The notes beneath the pieces were generated by a model. It saw only the letters and a program-made list of their open reading frames with translations. It had not been told where the DNA came from and ran no database searches. A DNA stretch of 64,000 bases from Stromatinia cepivora (lineage: Eukaryota > Ascomycota > Leotiomycetes > Helotiales > Sclerotiniaceae), in the NCBI GenBank assembly GCA_014898415.1, contig RCTD01000018.1, positions 191,001-255,000 of the forward strand, given 5' to 3'. The translations under genes were made by a program, and so were the position numbers. Of this stretch, positions 10,444 through 21,900 are shown in pieces. Every line of letters begins with the position of its first letter. Within the stretch, counting starts at the first letter, position 1.

Positions 10444-13400
10444 GTCAGATGAATCTGAGATAAGTATTTTTCTTAGATGGAAAGGCAGGATAATTATTCT
10501 AGGTGATTGGTGTGTTGTATCTATATTTTTGGGGGAGATCAAGGAGATTGTACTACCAACTTACACGCCATTCGAATATCTAACTCTAGGCCATTCAACA
10601 GTGATTGAATCAGACCTTCAGATCAAACAGAAGAATAGATTCTAGATTCTCAAAGCACTAATAGCGCTTCCTCCCGCACACACGGCATGAATATCTCCAA
10701 CACTAACCCTCAATCCACAATCCCAAACAAGAACAAGCACTCAATATCACATCTCCCTCACACTTCGCTACTCCATATTTTCATACTTTTGAGTTTTGTA
10801 TAACACACATCAAAGCAAGATTATATTTCCATCACAAAGATCATACGTTTATCTTCAATTCGTTCTGTTTTGTATGAAACAAACTCACCCTTTTCAGTAT
10901 AGATTAACACTTCAGTGCGCAAACGCAAGACACGCAACAGCAGCATGAAATCTGGATCAAGATCAGCTCGGATTGCGCAAGAGGATGATATGATGTTTGA
11001 AACATTTTGAAACATTTTGGAACAGTCCTACTGTAGTGTGGCACGGAGGTTGAGTTTGGGGGAAAAATTCCATTCCCCCTCTGATATTTTTATTTTTTTT
11101 TATTTTTTGGGAATTGAAATGTGAAAATAAAACACCTATCAAATTCCCCTTTCCCTCTCCTTCCATATGAATACGAAACATCCATCCACCACTAGAGTCT
11201 AGGGTACTTCCACTCACAGATGCAATGCGTGTCTCCACCTCCCGTTTCCCCCCTTCATCAACAATCTCTGGGCCCATCTTCTCATACTTCACCGCTTACC
11301 CGGCAATAATCACCCATCGCTACCGGTATACCGTACGTTCCCCTCCAACTCCAACTCCACCAAACACTTCATCCCCTCCGACCAATATATATACTCCCGC
11401 CCCGCTACCGATATTTGTCTGTCCGATTCGAGATTTTATCGAGGATACTACGGAAAGTGACGGGTTCGATGGAAAATACCTTACACCGCCCGGCAATAGG
11501 CTTCACCGCTTATGATTATATTCACATACTTGATATGATGTGTAGTCACTAGTGTACAGTGGTGTAGTAGACTCCACTTCATTGCCCCTCTGCCCCTCTC
11601 TTCGAGCCCCTCCAGTCCGGTCCAGTCGATACTACGTACATTGTAGAATATCTAGAATTAGGGGTACTTACTCCGTACAAAACGAACCAACAAATGCCAA
11701 GTTAACAACTTAGCTCTTGAGTTCTCGACAAAAGTATAATCTCCCTACCCACCCTCACCGCACTTCTCGCCTCATCCAACAACATACAAAATCAAACTCA
11801 ACATACAGAGTACGTACATAGACCCCACAAACGCACCATGTTTACTCGAGTAATGACACCTGCGAGTCGATTATGCATGCGCTCCACAGTTTCTAGGCCC
11901 TAGGGAGAACGCAATGGGGTGTGGTGGTACCACGTCAATTGTTTAGACGCGAGAGAGTGACTTGTCAATTGAGGTGTTAATAGCTAGTAGTAGTGATGCA
12001 TATTTTAGATATGTATTGTATGTAGGTCGTGCGGGTGTTGTGTGGTTTGTGGGAATGTGTGGTAGGTATGGTACTAGGTAGGTTTATTATGGATTGAGGT
12101 TTATATTTCGGGATTTTGAGGAACGGATGTTTAGAGAGTTTTATGAAATAATGGGGTGGAGTGAATATGATGGTATTTAAGAGGTAGTTTAGATTTTGGC
12201 ATTTGAGTTGATGTTTGAGTATATCTACCACTACTATCTGTACCCAATGATTTTCCTTTTTATATAGCTCTCATTTTCTCTCTCATGAATTTAAATCTTT
12301 GAGGTTCAGAGTTTCCTTCTAAATGGGATTTAGAATGAGTGTTCTGGATTAAACATTACCTGGATTTGAATGAGAAATCTCATCTTGTTCCAATGTCCAT
12401 GGCCAAGAATCAAAAATACAATGGGACTTCTGCTTTGACCTTAAATTTCTTATTAAGAGGTACATTTGATAGGTAATTCCTAAATGATAGCCCTACCGGT
12501 AGTGGTATTAGAAGGACCGTACTATGAGCCTTTAACTGATCTTCCTTGTGCGTAATTATCTTCCTTGTATTTACTTTCTTGAAAGTTGGTGGAAATTCAT
12601 ATAGCATCAATATCTGGTAGTAAGAATTTCTCTCCTATCCTGTCTTCAATGGCTGCTGTATGATTCTCGGCTGCGGAGTAGGAATTACTTCATATATTGT
12701 TCTTGAGTATCTGACAACAATCTTTTTCATTCAGTTGTCTTACGGTTAGAATTGAAGTTAAGCAGACTTTTCAAGTCGAAAAGAGCTTTTGGTATGTTTG
12801 AATTGATAATGCCGATTTCGATAGTTGTGCGGGGTTTGAGGAGGGGGAAGGTGGGGTTGGAGAGTAGGATAATATTAATAAGGGGGAAATAGAGGGGGTA
12901 GCGGGATGGGAAGGGAAGAAAATGATGGAATGAAGGGCTCGTTTGTCTGTATCAATACTTCTGTATGGGTATATTGATTACCTATATAATTCATCCATCA
13001 GCTAAGCAGAACGTTCCATGTAGAGCTTCTAGATGTGAATACTTTCGAGTCAAAGGTTAAGTGAACTGAAACCTTTGTACTTCAGGGAATGATGTCGCTC
13101 CGGCTCATCAATTTCATGAATTTGTCGTCCATAGGAGGTAACAGAGAATATACTCGAGTGCCTTTCAACAAGTAGACTTAGTAGTTCACTTGAATTCTTA
13201 GTGATTCCATTTATACATATCAATACATTCATTCTTCTAGAAACCCCTCCCCTACATATTGGGAAGCAAGTTAGTCTTCCACCCAATATGAGGAATAAAT
13301 AGAATACATGTCGCTCATTTGCGTGTATAATGTATAGAATGGATGGGATATTGAGATTTGTACGGTACAGAAGATGGTGATTCATAATAACAAGTCCAAG

Positions 13401-13650
13401 ATGTTTTTGAAGCAAACTTGATGCTGTGTATGAATACTTTAATTCAACGATATAGCTAAGAGAATCGTAACTTATCATTACGAACTTGAAGAGAAAGAGA
13501 TAGATGATACTTTTCGAAGATGAGTCTAAAGGCTTCCATGTTTAGTATAAACAACTATACCATCTACTTGTGTCTCGATCCTTCGACGCCGACGAAACAA
13601 CCACCTTAAATCTTCATTCCTTTTCAAATCCCACCACTCCACAGGAAATA

Positions 13651-14094
13651 ATGACTTCAAGTATCATCCTTTGCTGTCCCGCAACCCGCATCCCAAGAGC
13701 CCACCCATCCATCCTCCTTTCCATATTCCTCTCCGCCCTAGACGCTCGTCTCCGACACAACACCCCCTTTTCCCTACTCACAGACGACGCACCCGCAAAC
13801 TGCGAAGCAATTCTCGAACTCCAAGAAATCAAAGAAGATAATACTATGCGACCTAAATACCACATGCGCTATTTTGTACTCATCAATCATCTGGAGGAAA
13901 ATAGAGCGTACATTGAGATGTATCCGGGGGAGAGTTTTGGGGAATTAGAACTTGAGGCTGTGGAATGCTGGAGGATGGGACGGGAGAAGTGGTGGGATGT
14001 GGATGGTGTTACGGATGAGAGGGTTACGTGGAGATGTAGTGATTGTCGGTGTTCGTATGCTGTTAGGGTATTGAGGGGGAGTGGTAGTGGGTAG
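13651..14094 (+). CDS. Hypothetical protein, 147 aa
   Basis: I do not recognise a family. The first ATG of this frame is at 13651; the frame itself is open from 13570 through a GTG. The protein begins MTSSIILCCPATRI and has a mixed amphipathic composition with many charged and aromatic residues (RPKYHMRYFVLINHLEENRAYIEM is the most protein-like part). A C-terminal CSDCRC cysteine cluster lies near residues 130-135, and the end GSGSG is Gly/Ser-rich. An acceptor-like CCACTCCACAG just before the ATG could mean a 5' exon further upstream. It could be a chance frame, but its composition is better than that of the open frames around it. Confidence 0.4.
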   Translation: MTSSIILCCPATRIPRAHPSILLSIFLSALDARLRHNTPFSLLTDDAPANCEAILELQEIKEDNTMRPKYHMRYFVLINHLEENRAYIEMYPGESFGELELEAVECWRMGREKWWDVDGVTDERVTWRCSDCRCSYAVRVLRGSGSG

Positions 14095-14975
14095 TGGGTA
14101 GTGGTCTGTGGAGTCAGGGGGTACCACTTGGTTGAGAATGTAGGGTTTTATGCATTCATTCACGGCATCGCTAAACGCAGACCCTGCCTCTCCCCCTTTT
14201 CACAACTACCGCACCCCCTTTTCACAGCTACCGCAATATTTTTCTCGACGCCATACAGCTATTCATCGAAGTGATTTCGATGCTAACTTCCGTCCTCCTT
14301 CATCGACGAATAAGGAAGCCTAGATCAAAGAGAACGGATGGTCTTGAGCGGTGATATACTTCTCAGGTAGAGAGCATGAGTGTAAATTGCAGTTCTAGCT
14401 CAGTTGCAGGTTTCCCGCTTAATCATAGGGGAAGGGGAAGACTGCAGAAGCGATCAGATGATATCTTTGAGAAGAAAGTCTAAGAAAGCCAAAATCCAAA
14501 ATCCAAAAATTTTCATGCGGGCAGAGTGAGGTACAATATTGAGCATGAGTGATGATTAATGCTTTGGTTATGTTTGAAATGACAATGCAATGAAGTTGTG
14601 GTTTAAAATATCGTATGAACAGCTATAGGAAATGGAAAAGATCCGGGTGCGTGGAAGATTATATCTTTCGTCCTAGATAATTAGTTGACTTCAATGATGT
14701 ACAATTAATATAGAAATCACCCCAAGCTTTTAAATAGCTCTTGTGGAGAATAAAATATAAAAACAGAACCTTTCACCATCCAAAAGCTTCGGATTTTTCC
14801 ATCTCCTAGATTTGAGCTCATGGTACCTAGGTACAGGGAGAGTTGAAGTAACTGTAGCGACGAGATAAGCCCGATAACAGCCTATCGCGCTAAAACATCA
14901 AGAAGTTCATGAGAGCTATCCTCCTAAATCTCATATTTCTAAAAACCATCCACAAGATAATATTAAAAGTTTATA
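14095..14975. other. Intergenic; CYP8 upstream region
   Basis: No gene is seen. 14,180-14,240 has a duplicated phrase (CCCCCTTTTCACA.CTACCGCA, twice in tandem). 14,822-14,836 holds a TACCTAGGTA palindrome. The last few hundred bases are the promoter and leader of the cyclophilin gene. Confidence 0.5.
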
Positions 14976-16835
14976 ATGGGTAAAGGTTCGTCGCAATACC
15001 ATTCAAATTCAAAACCCAGAAGTATACTAACATATTTCTTCCACAGGCACGGATAAACTTTACGTGAGCTTCCAGACTAACAATGTCAACTTTTCCCTTA
15101 TGCTAATACATATGATATCCAGATCACCCATTCCGAATGGTCTTCCACTGATGCATTCTCTGCCAATAGCGGATCTAATGTTTCCTTAAAAGCTCCCAAT
15201 GGCTCATTCAAACGTCTTCCCTTCAACTTTTGCGCAGCGAGTCTACAACCATTCAAACATCCAGTCTGTACAGCTGAAGGTACAATATTCGACATAGAAG
15301 TCATTTCGCAATGGCTCGAGAAGCATGGCACAAACCCTATCAATGGGGAACCATTAAGTGCGAAAGATTTGATAAAATTAAACTTTGCGCGGAATGGCGA
15401 TACTGATGCGCAAGAAAGAGGTTCTGGTGGTGCTGGAGGTGATGGTAAAGGGGAGATGGTAGATCCTGTTACTTTCAAAGTTTTTACAGATAATACGCAT
15501 ATTGTTGCTATACGGCATGGCAGTGAGGCAAATGTTTTTGCTTGGGAAACTGTGGAAAGATTGAACATTAAAGCAAAAATGTGGTTAGATCTAGTCGATG
15601 ATCGAGAATTTGGGAGGTCCGACATTATTACATTACAAGATCCGCAGAACATCGAAAGTCGAGATTTAAGCAAATTCAAATTTCTGAAGGAGGGAGAATC
15701 TGTGTTGAGCAAAGAACAAGAGGAAGAAAGGTCTAGAGGTAGTGTTAATATTAACGCGCTGGGCAGAGTTGGAGATAAAGTTTTGAGGGCAAAAGAAGCT
15801 GTCGAGAAAGCCAGAAGGGAAAGAGAAGCTGGTGGAGATGTTAATCGCGCAAAATCGATGGTTAAACAAGGATTTACGACTTCTATGGCGAAACCTTCAT
15901 TACTTCAAGAAAAGAAGACAGCATATAATGCAGCACAATATACAACCGGAAGAGCAGCCGCAAGTTTTACGAGTACGGGATTAACTCCAGAAACTAGTGG
16001 GGAGAGAGCGATCCTTACGGACGAAGAGTATATGTTGAAGCCGAAACGAGTCAAGATAAAGGGATATGCCAGGATCGAGACGAATCTAGGTTCATTGACC
16101 ATCGAATTACAGACCGAGACGGCGCCTCGAGCAGTGTGGAATTTTGTTCAACTAGCCAAAAAGGGTTATTATAATGGTGTTTCATTCCATAGAAACATCC
16201 GAAACTTTATGATTCAAGGAGGTGATCCAACAGGGTCCGGTAAAGGAGGTTCAAGTATTTGGGGAAAGAATTTCCAAGATGAATTCGATGGACCCTTAAC
16301 TCATGATTCAAGAGGTGTGATGAGTATGGCCAACAAAGGCAAAAACACCAATTCAAGTCAATTTTTCATCACCTACAAAGAAGCTAAACATCTCGACCGC
16401 AAACATACCATTTTCGGCCGAGTAGTCGGTGGCATGGACGTCCTGTCAAAACTCGAAAAAGTGGAAGTAGACGAAAAAAGTCGACCTATAAATGATGTCA
16501 TCATGGAAAATGTCGTCGTCTTCGTCGATCCATTTGAAGAATTCCAAAAGCAGAAACAGGAGAAAGATATTGCGGAGAAGGAAAAAGCGGAGATTATGAG
16601 GCAGGGTGGCACGGAAGATGATAAAACTACGTGGACGGGTAAACGTATTAGGGGGGATGGGTCGGTTGTGCAAAGTGAATCGGCTGGGGGAGTGGGGAAA
16701 TATCTTAAAGCTGGTGTTGGTATTGGTGCTGGTGCGAGGAACAATGGTGCGGCTGGGGAGGTGGAGGAGGAGGAGATGCTACCTGTGAAGAAGAAGGTTA
16801 AATCGGGGGGTTTTGGGAATTTTGATGGGTGGTAG
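14976..16835 (+). CDS. CYP8: U-box cyclophilin, peptidyl-prolyl isomerase (CYP8/PPIL2 family)
   Basis: A nuclear protein combining a U-box (E3 ligase) with a cyclophilin domain; relatives (PPIL2/Cyp60) associate with the spliceosome. Exons are 14976-14985, 15047-15063 and 15123-16835, giving 579 aa. The first two exons are tiny and encode MGKGTDKLY, the usual PPIL2 start; exon 3 continues ITHSEWSS. The U-box spans about residues 35-110 (LPFNFCAASLQPFKHPVCTA, then DPVTFKVFTDNTHI). The cyclophilin domain spans about 315-475, with FHRNIRNFMIQGGDPTG, NTNSSQFFITY and KHTIFGRVVGGMD. The catalytic Arg (FHRNI) and the Gln pair (QGGDPTG, SSQFF) are present. The C-terminus is Lys/Glu- then Gly-rich, ending GGFGNFDGW as in the family. 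Confidence 0.93.
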
Positions 16836-17317
16836 TTAGGGGAGCCGCTGAGAGCACTTCTCGCGTAGGCGAAACACATTTCTGCATGGGGCAAGATGAA
16901 TTCAGGGATGTTTTGGATTCCTCTTACCTCTTACTCCGTAGAGACTGGAGTGAAGACATCTATGTAAATAGCAGAGCAATTTGCTGCATCTATGGAGTTT
17001 GATGATGAAATCCGTTGTTGATTAGTGGTACGACGATATGCTAGAATGGAAACTGCAAATGATTGGGAATTGCACAAAATCCACGTGGAAGATTCAGATG
17101 ATTGGCCATCAATGAATAAGCAAGTATATATTGACTGTTAGGATCTATTTTCATAATGCATCCATCCTATCCCATATGTGCCTAGGGATCCACAAATCAG
17201 GAATCACCCTTTGAGATCCGATATTTGAACGCCCCGATGTATACCATGATTTGAACCCCTCAAAAAACGCCATCCGCAATTTTGATACAATTTCAATCTC
17301 CCCACTATCATATCTAT
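16836..17317. other. Convergent intergenic region CYP8/TFA2
   Basis: This is the 3' flank of both genes. It contains TACTCCGTA at 16932-16940. I see no gene. Confidence 0.5.
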
Positions 17318-18211
17318 CTATCTCTTCATATGAGAATAATCGTTCAACAAATGTGCCATGTGAGTATTTGTAGTTCGACCACCCTTCCTTGGAGCCTTTC
17401 TCTTCTTTTCTTTTGGCTTTGGAGCTGTTTTGACACGTTTACTTGGATCTTCACTAGCAGGTTTTTGACCAGCTTCGAGAAGTTTGCGAACGAGATCATC
17501 GACACTTGGAAGCTCCGTTCTGTGCCACATGACTTGGAATTCAGATTCGACGGGGTGAATCAAGGTAGGGTCATTGATCCAAACCATTCGTGCATGATTA
17601 TCCTTCTTTGTCCTCGTAACCAAAATTTTATGTTCGGCTTCCAGCTCATTGATCGCTTCTTCGCAGTCTGGCCAACCATCTTTCAAATCCTTAACACTTA
17701 CTCCTTGTGCGTCAGGTTTGTTTTGAAGATATGATAATAAAGCTCCTTTATTACGGACACCGATAATAGGTCGATGTTTGAATGTGCCAGAATCCCAAGC
17801 TTGTGTCTTTAACTTAGGATCTGCGATCCATTGAACTCGATCATGTCTTCGGAGGATTTGCGCAATGAGTTGTTTTTTACTCTGCTCGACGTGTGCCTGA
17901 CTCAGATATCCTAGGATTTCTTGGAATGTTTTTGGCTCATCTTTCTTCTTCAAGAACTCGATAACGTAGGTGACTTGTGTAAATGCTTCTGTTCCATAAC
18001 CAGTAGCGGCAGGTTGAGAATAAACGACATTCGATGGTTCTCTCTTGCGCTTTGCATCTTTGTTCTCGTTCTTCGATGTGTTTGAGGCATTTGATGGAGC
18101 GGGTGATGGTACGGAAATTGGAGCGGTGGGACGCTTGCTGGTGATCTTAGTTGAAGTATTTTGAATACCTTTTTGAAATGCCGCCTGTTGCTTCTCGAGG
18201 AATGAAGACAT
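17318..18211 (-). CDS. TFA2: TFIIE beta subunit (Tfa2)
   Basis: General transcription factor subunit; with TFIIE-alpha it recruits TFIIH to the RNA polymerase II preinitiation complex. The frame is intronless. I take the ATG at 18211 (MSSFLEKQQAAFQKG), giving 297 aa; the frame extends upstream to 18319, but the MSSFLEKQ start is the typical one for fungal Tfa2. A basic, proline-rich N-terminus is followed by tandem winged helices: about residues 75-150 (AFTQVTYVIEFLKKK.. TFQEILGYLS) and 150-225 (RPIIGVRNKGALLSYLQ). After that comes an MWHRTELPSVDDLVRKLLEAG segment, and a Lys/Arg-rich tail (KPKEKKRKAPRKGGR). The length fits the family. Confidence 0.9.
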   Translation of the reverse strand: MSSFLEKQQAAFQKGIQNTSTKITSKRPTAPISVPSPAPSNASNTSKNENKDAKRKREPSNVVYSQPAATGYGTEAFTQVTYVIEFLKKKDEPKTFQEILGYLSQAHVEQSKKQLIAQILRRHDRVQWIADPKLKTQAWDSGTFKHRPIIGVRNKGALLSYLQNKPDAQGVSVKDLKDGWPDCEEAINELEAEHKILVTRTKKDNHARMVWINDPTLIHPVESEFQVMWHRTELPSVDDLVRKLLEAGQKPASEDPSKRVKTAPKPKEKKRKAPRKGGRTTNTHMAHLLNDYSHMKR

Positions 18212-18956
18212 GGTTGTGGTTGAAGATGTTGGATGTATCGAGGTTGGAGAGTCTCGGTAGGTTCGTGTGTGAAGAGCCTTTTGAGTCCAGGCCTTAGGAG
18301 ATGCGGTACAACAGTACAATGATTTGCAAGTCCAGATGACGTCGGTGCTGAGGATATAGGGCCGTAATATCGACTACCAGATGCGCACGACGGGCGAGAG
18401 CTTGACAATACGGTGTGTAATCGAAGTCGAGAGTTGTGATAAGTTGAAAGGTGTTTGGCGCAACCTTTATCATGGATGTTGAATTGGACAAAGAAGTCCA
18501 TGCAGGTGATGAGGCTGAGAAATTACATGGGAGCAATTTTTAGCGTGAGTAGACCACACAGGGTCCGAGCGCAAGCTAAACAGTTATCAACCATTCACCT
18601 TACTCAAATTTTAAAGTTTGGGTATATTAGTCAGCGCCTTCTCGTCCTGAAAGCAACAAGCTTTCAAAGTCAAAGACTCTATTCAAGAAATCGACAACAC
18701 CGTGATTTGACCATCGTAGGTATTTCGATACGAATTCATAATCTATTCAGTCATTCGAGATTTGTTATGGTCATACAATAAACGAGAAGAATATCATAGA
18801 TATTATCTAATATTGACCACTAGGATTTCTTTGAGCTTTGTTACTTTTCCACCTTCACTTTCTCAAAGCAACGCGATCAACACAAATACTGAACCAATCT
18901 TTTCAAATGGTCCTCTACAAAACGCATCAACAAATCGTCTGAAGGAACGTTTCAAG
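18212..18956. promoter_or_regulatory. Divergent promoter region TFA2 / MLP1
   Basis: These 745 bp separate two head-to-head housekeeping genes, so both promoters must lie here or in a leader intron. I cannot identify a specific factor site. Confidence 0.5.
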
Positions 18957-21900
18957 ATGGCAACTGCGGTACTCGATGTCGACTACTTGTCGGCATATTT
19001 GAGCGTGCCGCAACAAACTCTCAGCACAGTTATCGATAGTCCTACTGCCGAATTAGTTCGAAGTGTCCTTGAAGCTGTTACTGCAAAAGCACGCGAGCAT
19101 GATGAATTAGTGGCGGATAAATTGCGAGTTGATATCGAGCTTGAAAATGCTGTGAGAAGTTCAGAGACGCGCATTGAAGGACTTCGATCGAGTGTGGAAA
19201 AGGCGCAGAAAACCGTGGAAGAGCTGAGGACGAAGCTCAATGAGGAGGGTAAGCTATTCCAATCTTATGATAATATATTGCGGCGCTGATTTGTATACTT
19301 TCAGAGAATTCAAGATCATCTCTCGAAAGCGAACTTCAAACCTTGAAGTCTAGTTCCTCGACATCGACATCTGAGCTAGAAACGTTAAGGTCTCGAATCT
19401 CATCACTCGAATCCTCTAATCGCGATGCACTAGCCGTCATCGAGTCAAAGACAACTGCTAATAGTGCTCTTGCACAAGATCTACAGAAACAACACCAAAA
19501 GGGATTGGAACTCAGTCAACAAATCACAGCTTTACAACAATCCGTTCAAAATGCAAATTCTGCGGTATCCAGTGCTAAATTCCGAGAACAATCTCTGAAG
19601 CAAGAAGTCGAGCTAGCCAAGCGCAATAATGAATGGTTTGAAAATGAATTGAAGACTAAAAGCGCCGAGGCCTTGAAGTATCGCAAAGAGAAAGGTGCAC
19701 GAATTGCGGAGTTACAGCGCCAAAATGAAGAGTCCACTTCCAATGTCGAGTCTTTGAGACGTACCGAACAAGCTTTACGAACTAGGTTGGATGAAGTTCA
19801 GAAGAAGGCTGAGGATTCACTTCACAAGATACAACAACTTCAAGAAGCAGTTGCAAAGACTGAAGAAGGTTTCCGCCAGGAATTAGAAAGTGCACGTCGT
19901 CTCGCTGAATTGCAAGCACAACAAACCGAGACACATCGACAGAGACTGAAGGAGGTCGAAGGAGGAATAGAAAAGATCAAGGATGATGCTGCAGAGGAGA
20001 TTGGTAGATGTCAGCAAGAAGCTGAGGCAGAGAGACAGGAACGGGAACAGGCGGAGCATCGCATTTCAGAACTTGAAGCCGAGATTGATCGACTTGAGGC
20101 TCTTGTATCATCACAACCTCGCCCTGGCTCAATACCATCAACCCCACAACGAGGACTAAATGGTTCAATGTTTGGAAGATCTGGTTCACCTGCTCAATTC
20201 GGTACCCCTGGATCTATGCGCAGCAAGTCTTCTATCACTGCTACTCAAGCTATCGATGAACTCTACAAAGTCAAGGGTCTATTGGCTACGGAAAAAAGAC
20301 GAAGTGAACGACTTGCGGCTGAGATGGAGGAAATGATGCAAGGACTCGAAGCAAAACAACCAGAGTTAGAGGAAATGCAAGCCGAGCATGAACGTCTTCA
20401 ACAGGAGGTGGTAGAGATGTCAAAGTTTGTCGATCAAACTGGCAAGGAGCGTGATCGCGCCAAGAAGGATGTTAGGAAAGCAGAAAGTGAGGCATCTACC
20501 GCAAAAGCAGAGGTGAATATTCTCCGACAACAACTCAGAGATCTTAGCGCTCAAATCAAGATGCTTCTTTGCGATTTAGATTCGAGAGAAAGAGGATTAG
20601 AGACTTTGGATGCTAGTGAGCGAGCACAAATGGAGCGTCTAGCACGAGGAGAGGTTAGCGAGGATTCATTTGAAGGGATGACTGATACGGATCGATTTAT
20701 CAGTCAGAGACTCACTGTCTTCCGCAGCATTAGCGAATTGCAAGAGAAAAATAGGAGTTTGCTCAAGATCACGAGAGAACTGGGTCAGAAGATGGAAAGT
20801 GAAGAAGCTCAAGCTGCCAAGAATCAAGCAGTTCAAGATCATGGAGAAGTACAAAAACTTCAAGCTAAGGTTGAGGACTTGAAGGATGAGTTGAGATCTA
20901 TGATTACTCGTTCAGAAAGTTATATCAAGGAAAGAGACATGTTCCGTCGTATGCTTCAACACCGAGGACAGCTTCCAGCCAATTCCGATCTCGCATCTAT
21001 GTTTGGTCAATCAGTCGATGGCAATGGTGCCATGTCAACTATCGAAAATCCAAACCAAAAGGACAATGCTAATTATGCGGCATTATTACGCGAGTTGCAA
21101 GGCCACTTTGATCAATACCGCGAAGAACAAACCGTTGATCGACGCACACTAAGAGAGCAAACAGAACGACTTTCATCGGAGAAGGTTGCACTCCAAGCAG
21201 AGATTTCCAAGGTTAGCAGTCAATTGACACTTGCTAATGAACGCTACGAAATGTTACACTCCAACTACACATTGTTGCAGAGTGAAAATAGCGAGTTACA
21301 GAAACGTTCTCAAATCCTTTCCGAGGCTGCTGCCAAGCAAGACTTGAAGACACAGCAAGTAGCTGAGGACTTGATCGAAGCTAAGGGATTGGTGGAGAGT
21401 ATGAGAAATGAGACTGCTAATCTCAAGGCCGAGAAGAAGCTTTGGAAAGATATCCAAGATCGCCTCAGTCAGGACAACGAAAATCTCACCAACGAACGCA
21501 GTAGACTCAATACCCTCATCGCGAATCAACAAACCCTTCAAAATGAACGCGAATTATCCGAGTCCGAGACTAGAAGAAGACTTCAATCCCAAGTAGAATC
21601 TTTGGAATCTGAGTTAAACTCCACAAAGCGAAAGCTTAATGATGAAGTTGAAGAGAGTAAGAAAGCCCAGTTGAGAAAGGAGTACGATTCTCAGCAAACT
21701 CAAAAGAGGATTGATGAGCTTGCGACGAATCTGAGCCAAGCAAGAGAGGAGCTTGTTGCTGCACAGACATCACGCGATCATCTCCAAGCTCGTGTAGATG
21801 AGCTACACATTGAGCTTAAGAGTGCAGAGGAACGAGTTGAGTTATTGCACCCAAGACCAACACCACGACCAGGCACCAATACTCAAAATACTGATGGAGA

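Larger units (their letters stand above)
7418..13650. other. Long gene-poor interval (hacA 5' flank and beyond)
   Basis: I find no conserved protein frame in these 6.2 kb; the open frames are short, unspliced-looking and low in complexity. The part next to hacA (7418-7620) is its leader and promoter, with repeated CATCACACAT-like units on the transcript strand (7478-7521). Other contents: four copies of TACTCCGTA or its complement (8149, 10290, 10390, 11669), a T17 run (about 9462-9478), (AATCC)5 at about 9970-9997, and a 10-bp perfect inverted repeat at 10402-10443. A missed fast-evolving gene or a long non-coding RNA cannot be excluded. Confidence 0.5.

Noticed and set aside
10340..11515. 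Open frames of 64-109 codons on both strands
   Set aside because: Low complexity, overlapping on both strands, no conserved motif and no supporting splice pattern.
13050..13478. Minus-strand frame of 142 codons
   Set aside because: No recognisable domain, poor composition, and several first codons are not ATG-like in context; treated as chance.
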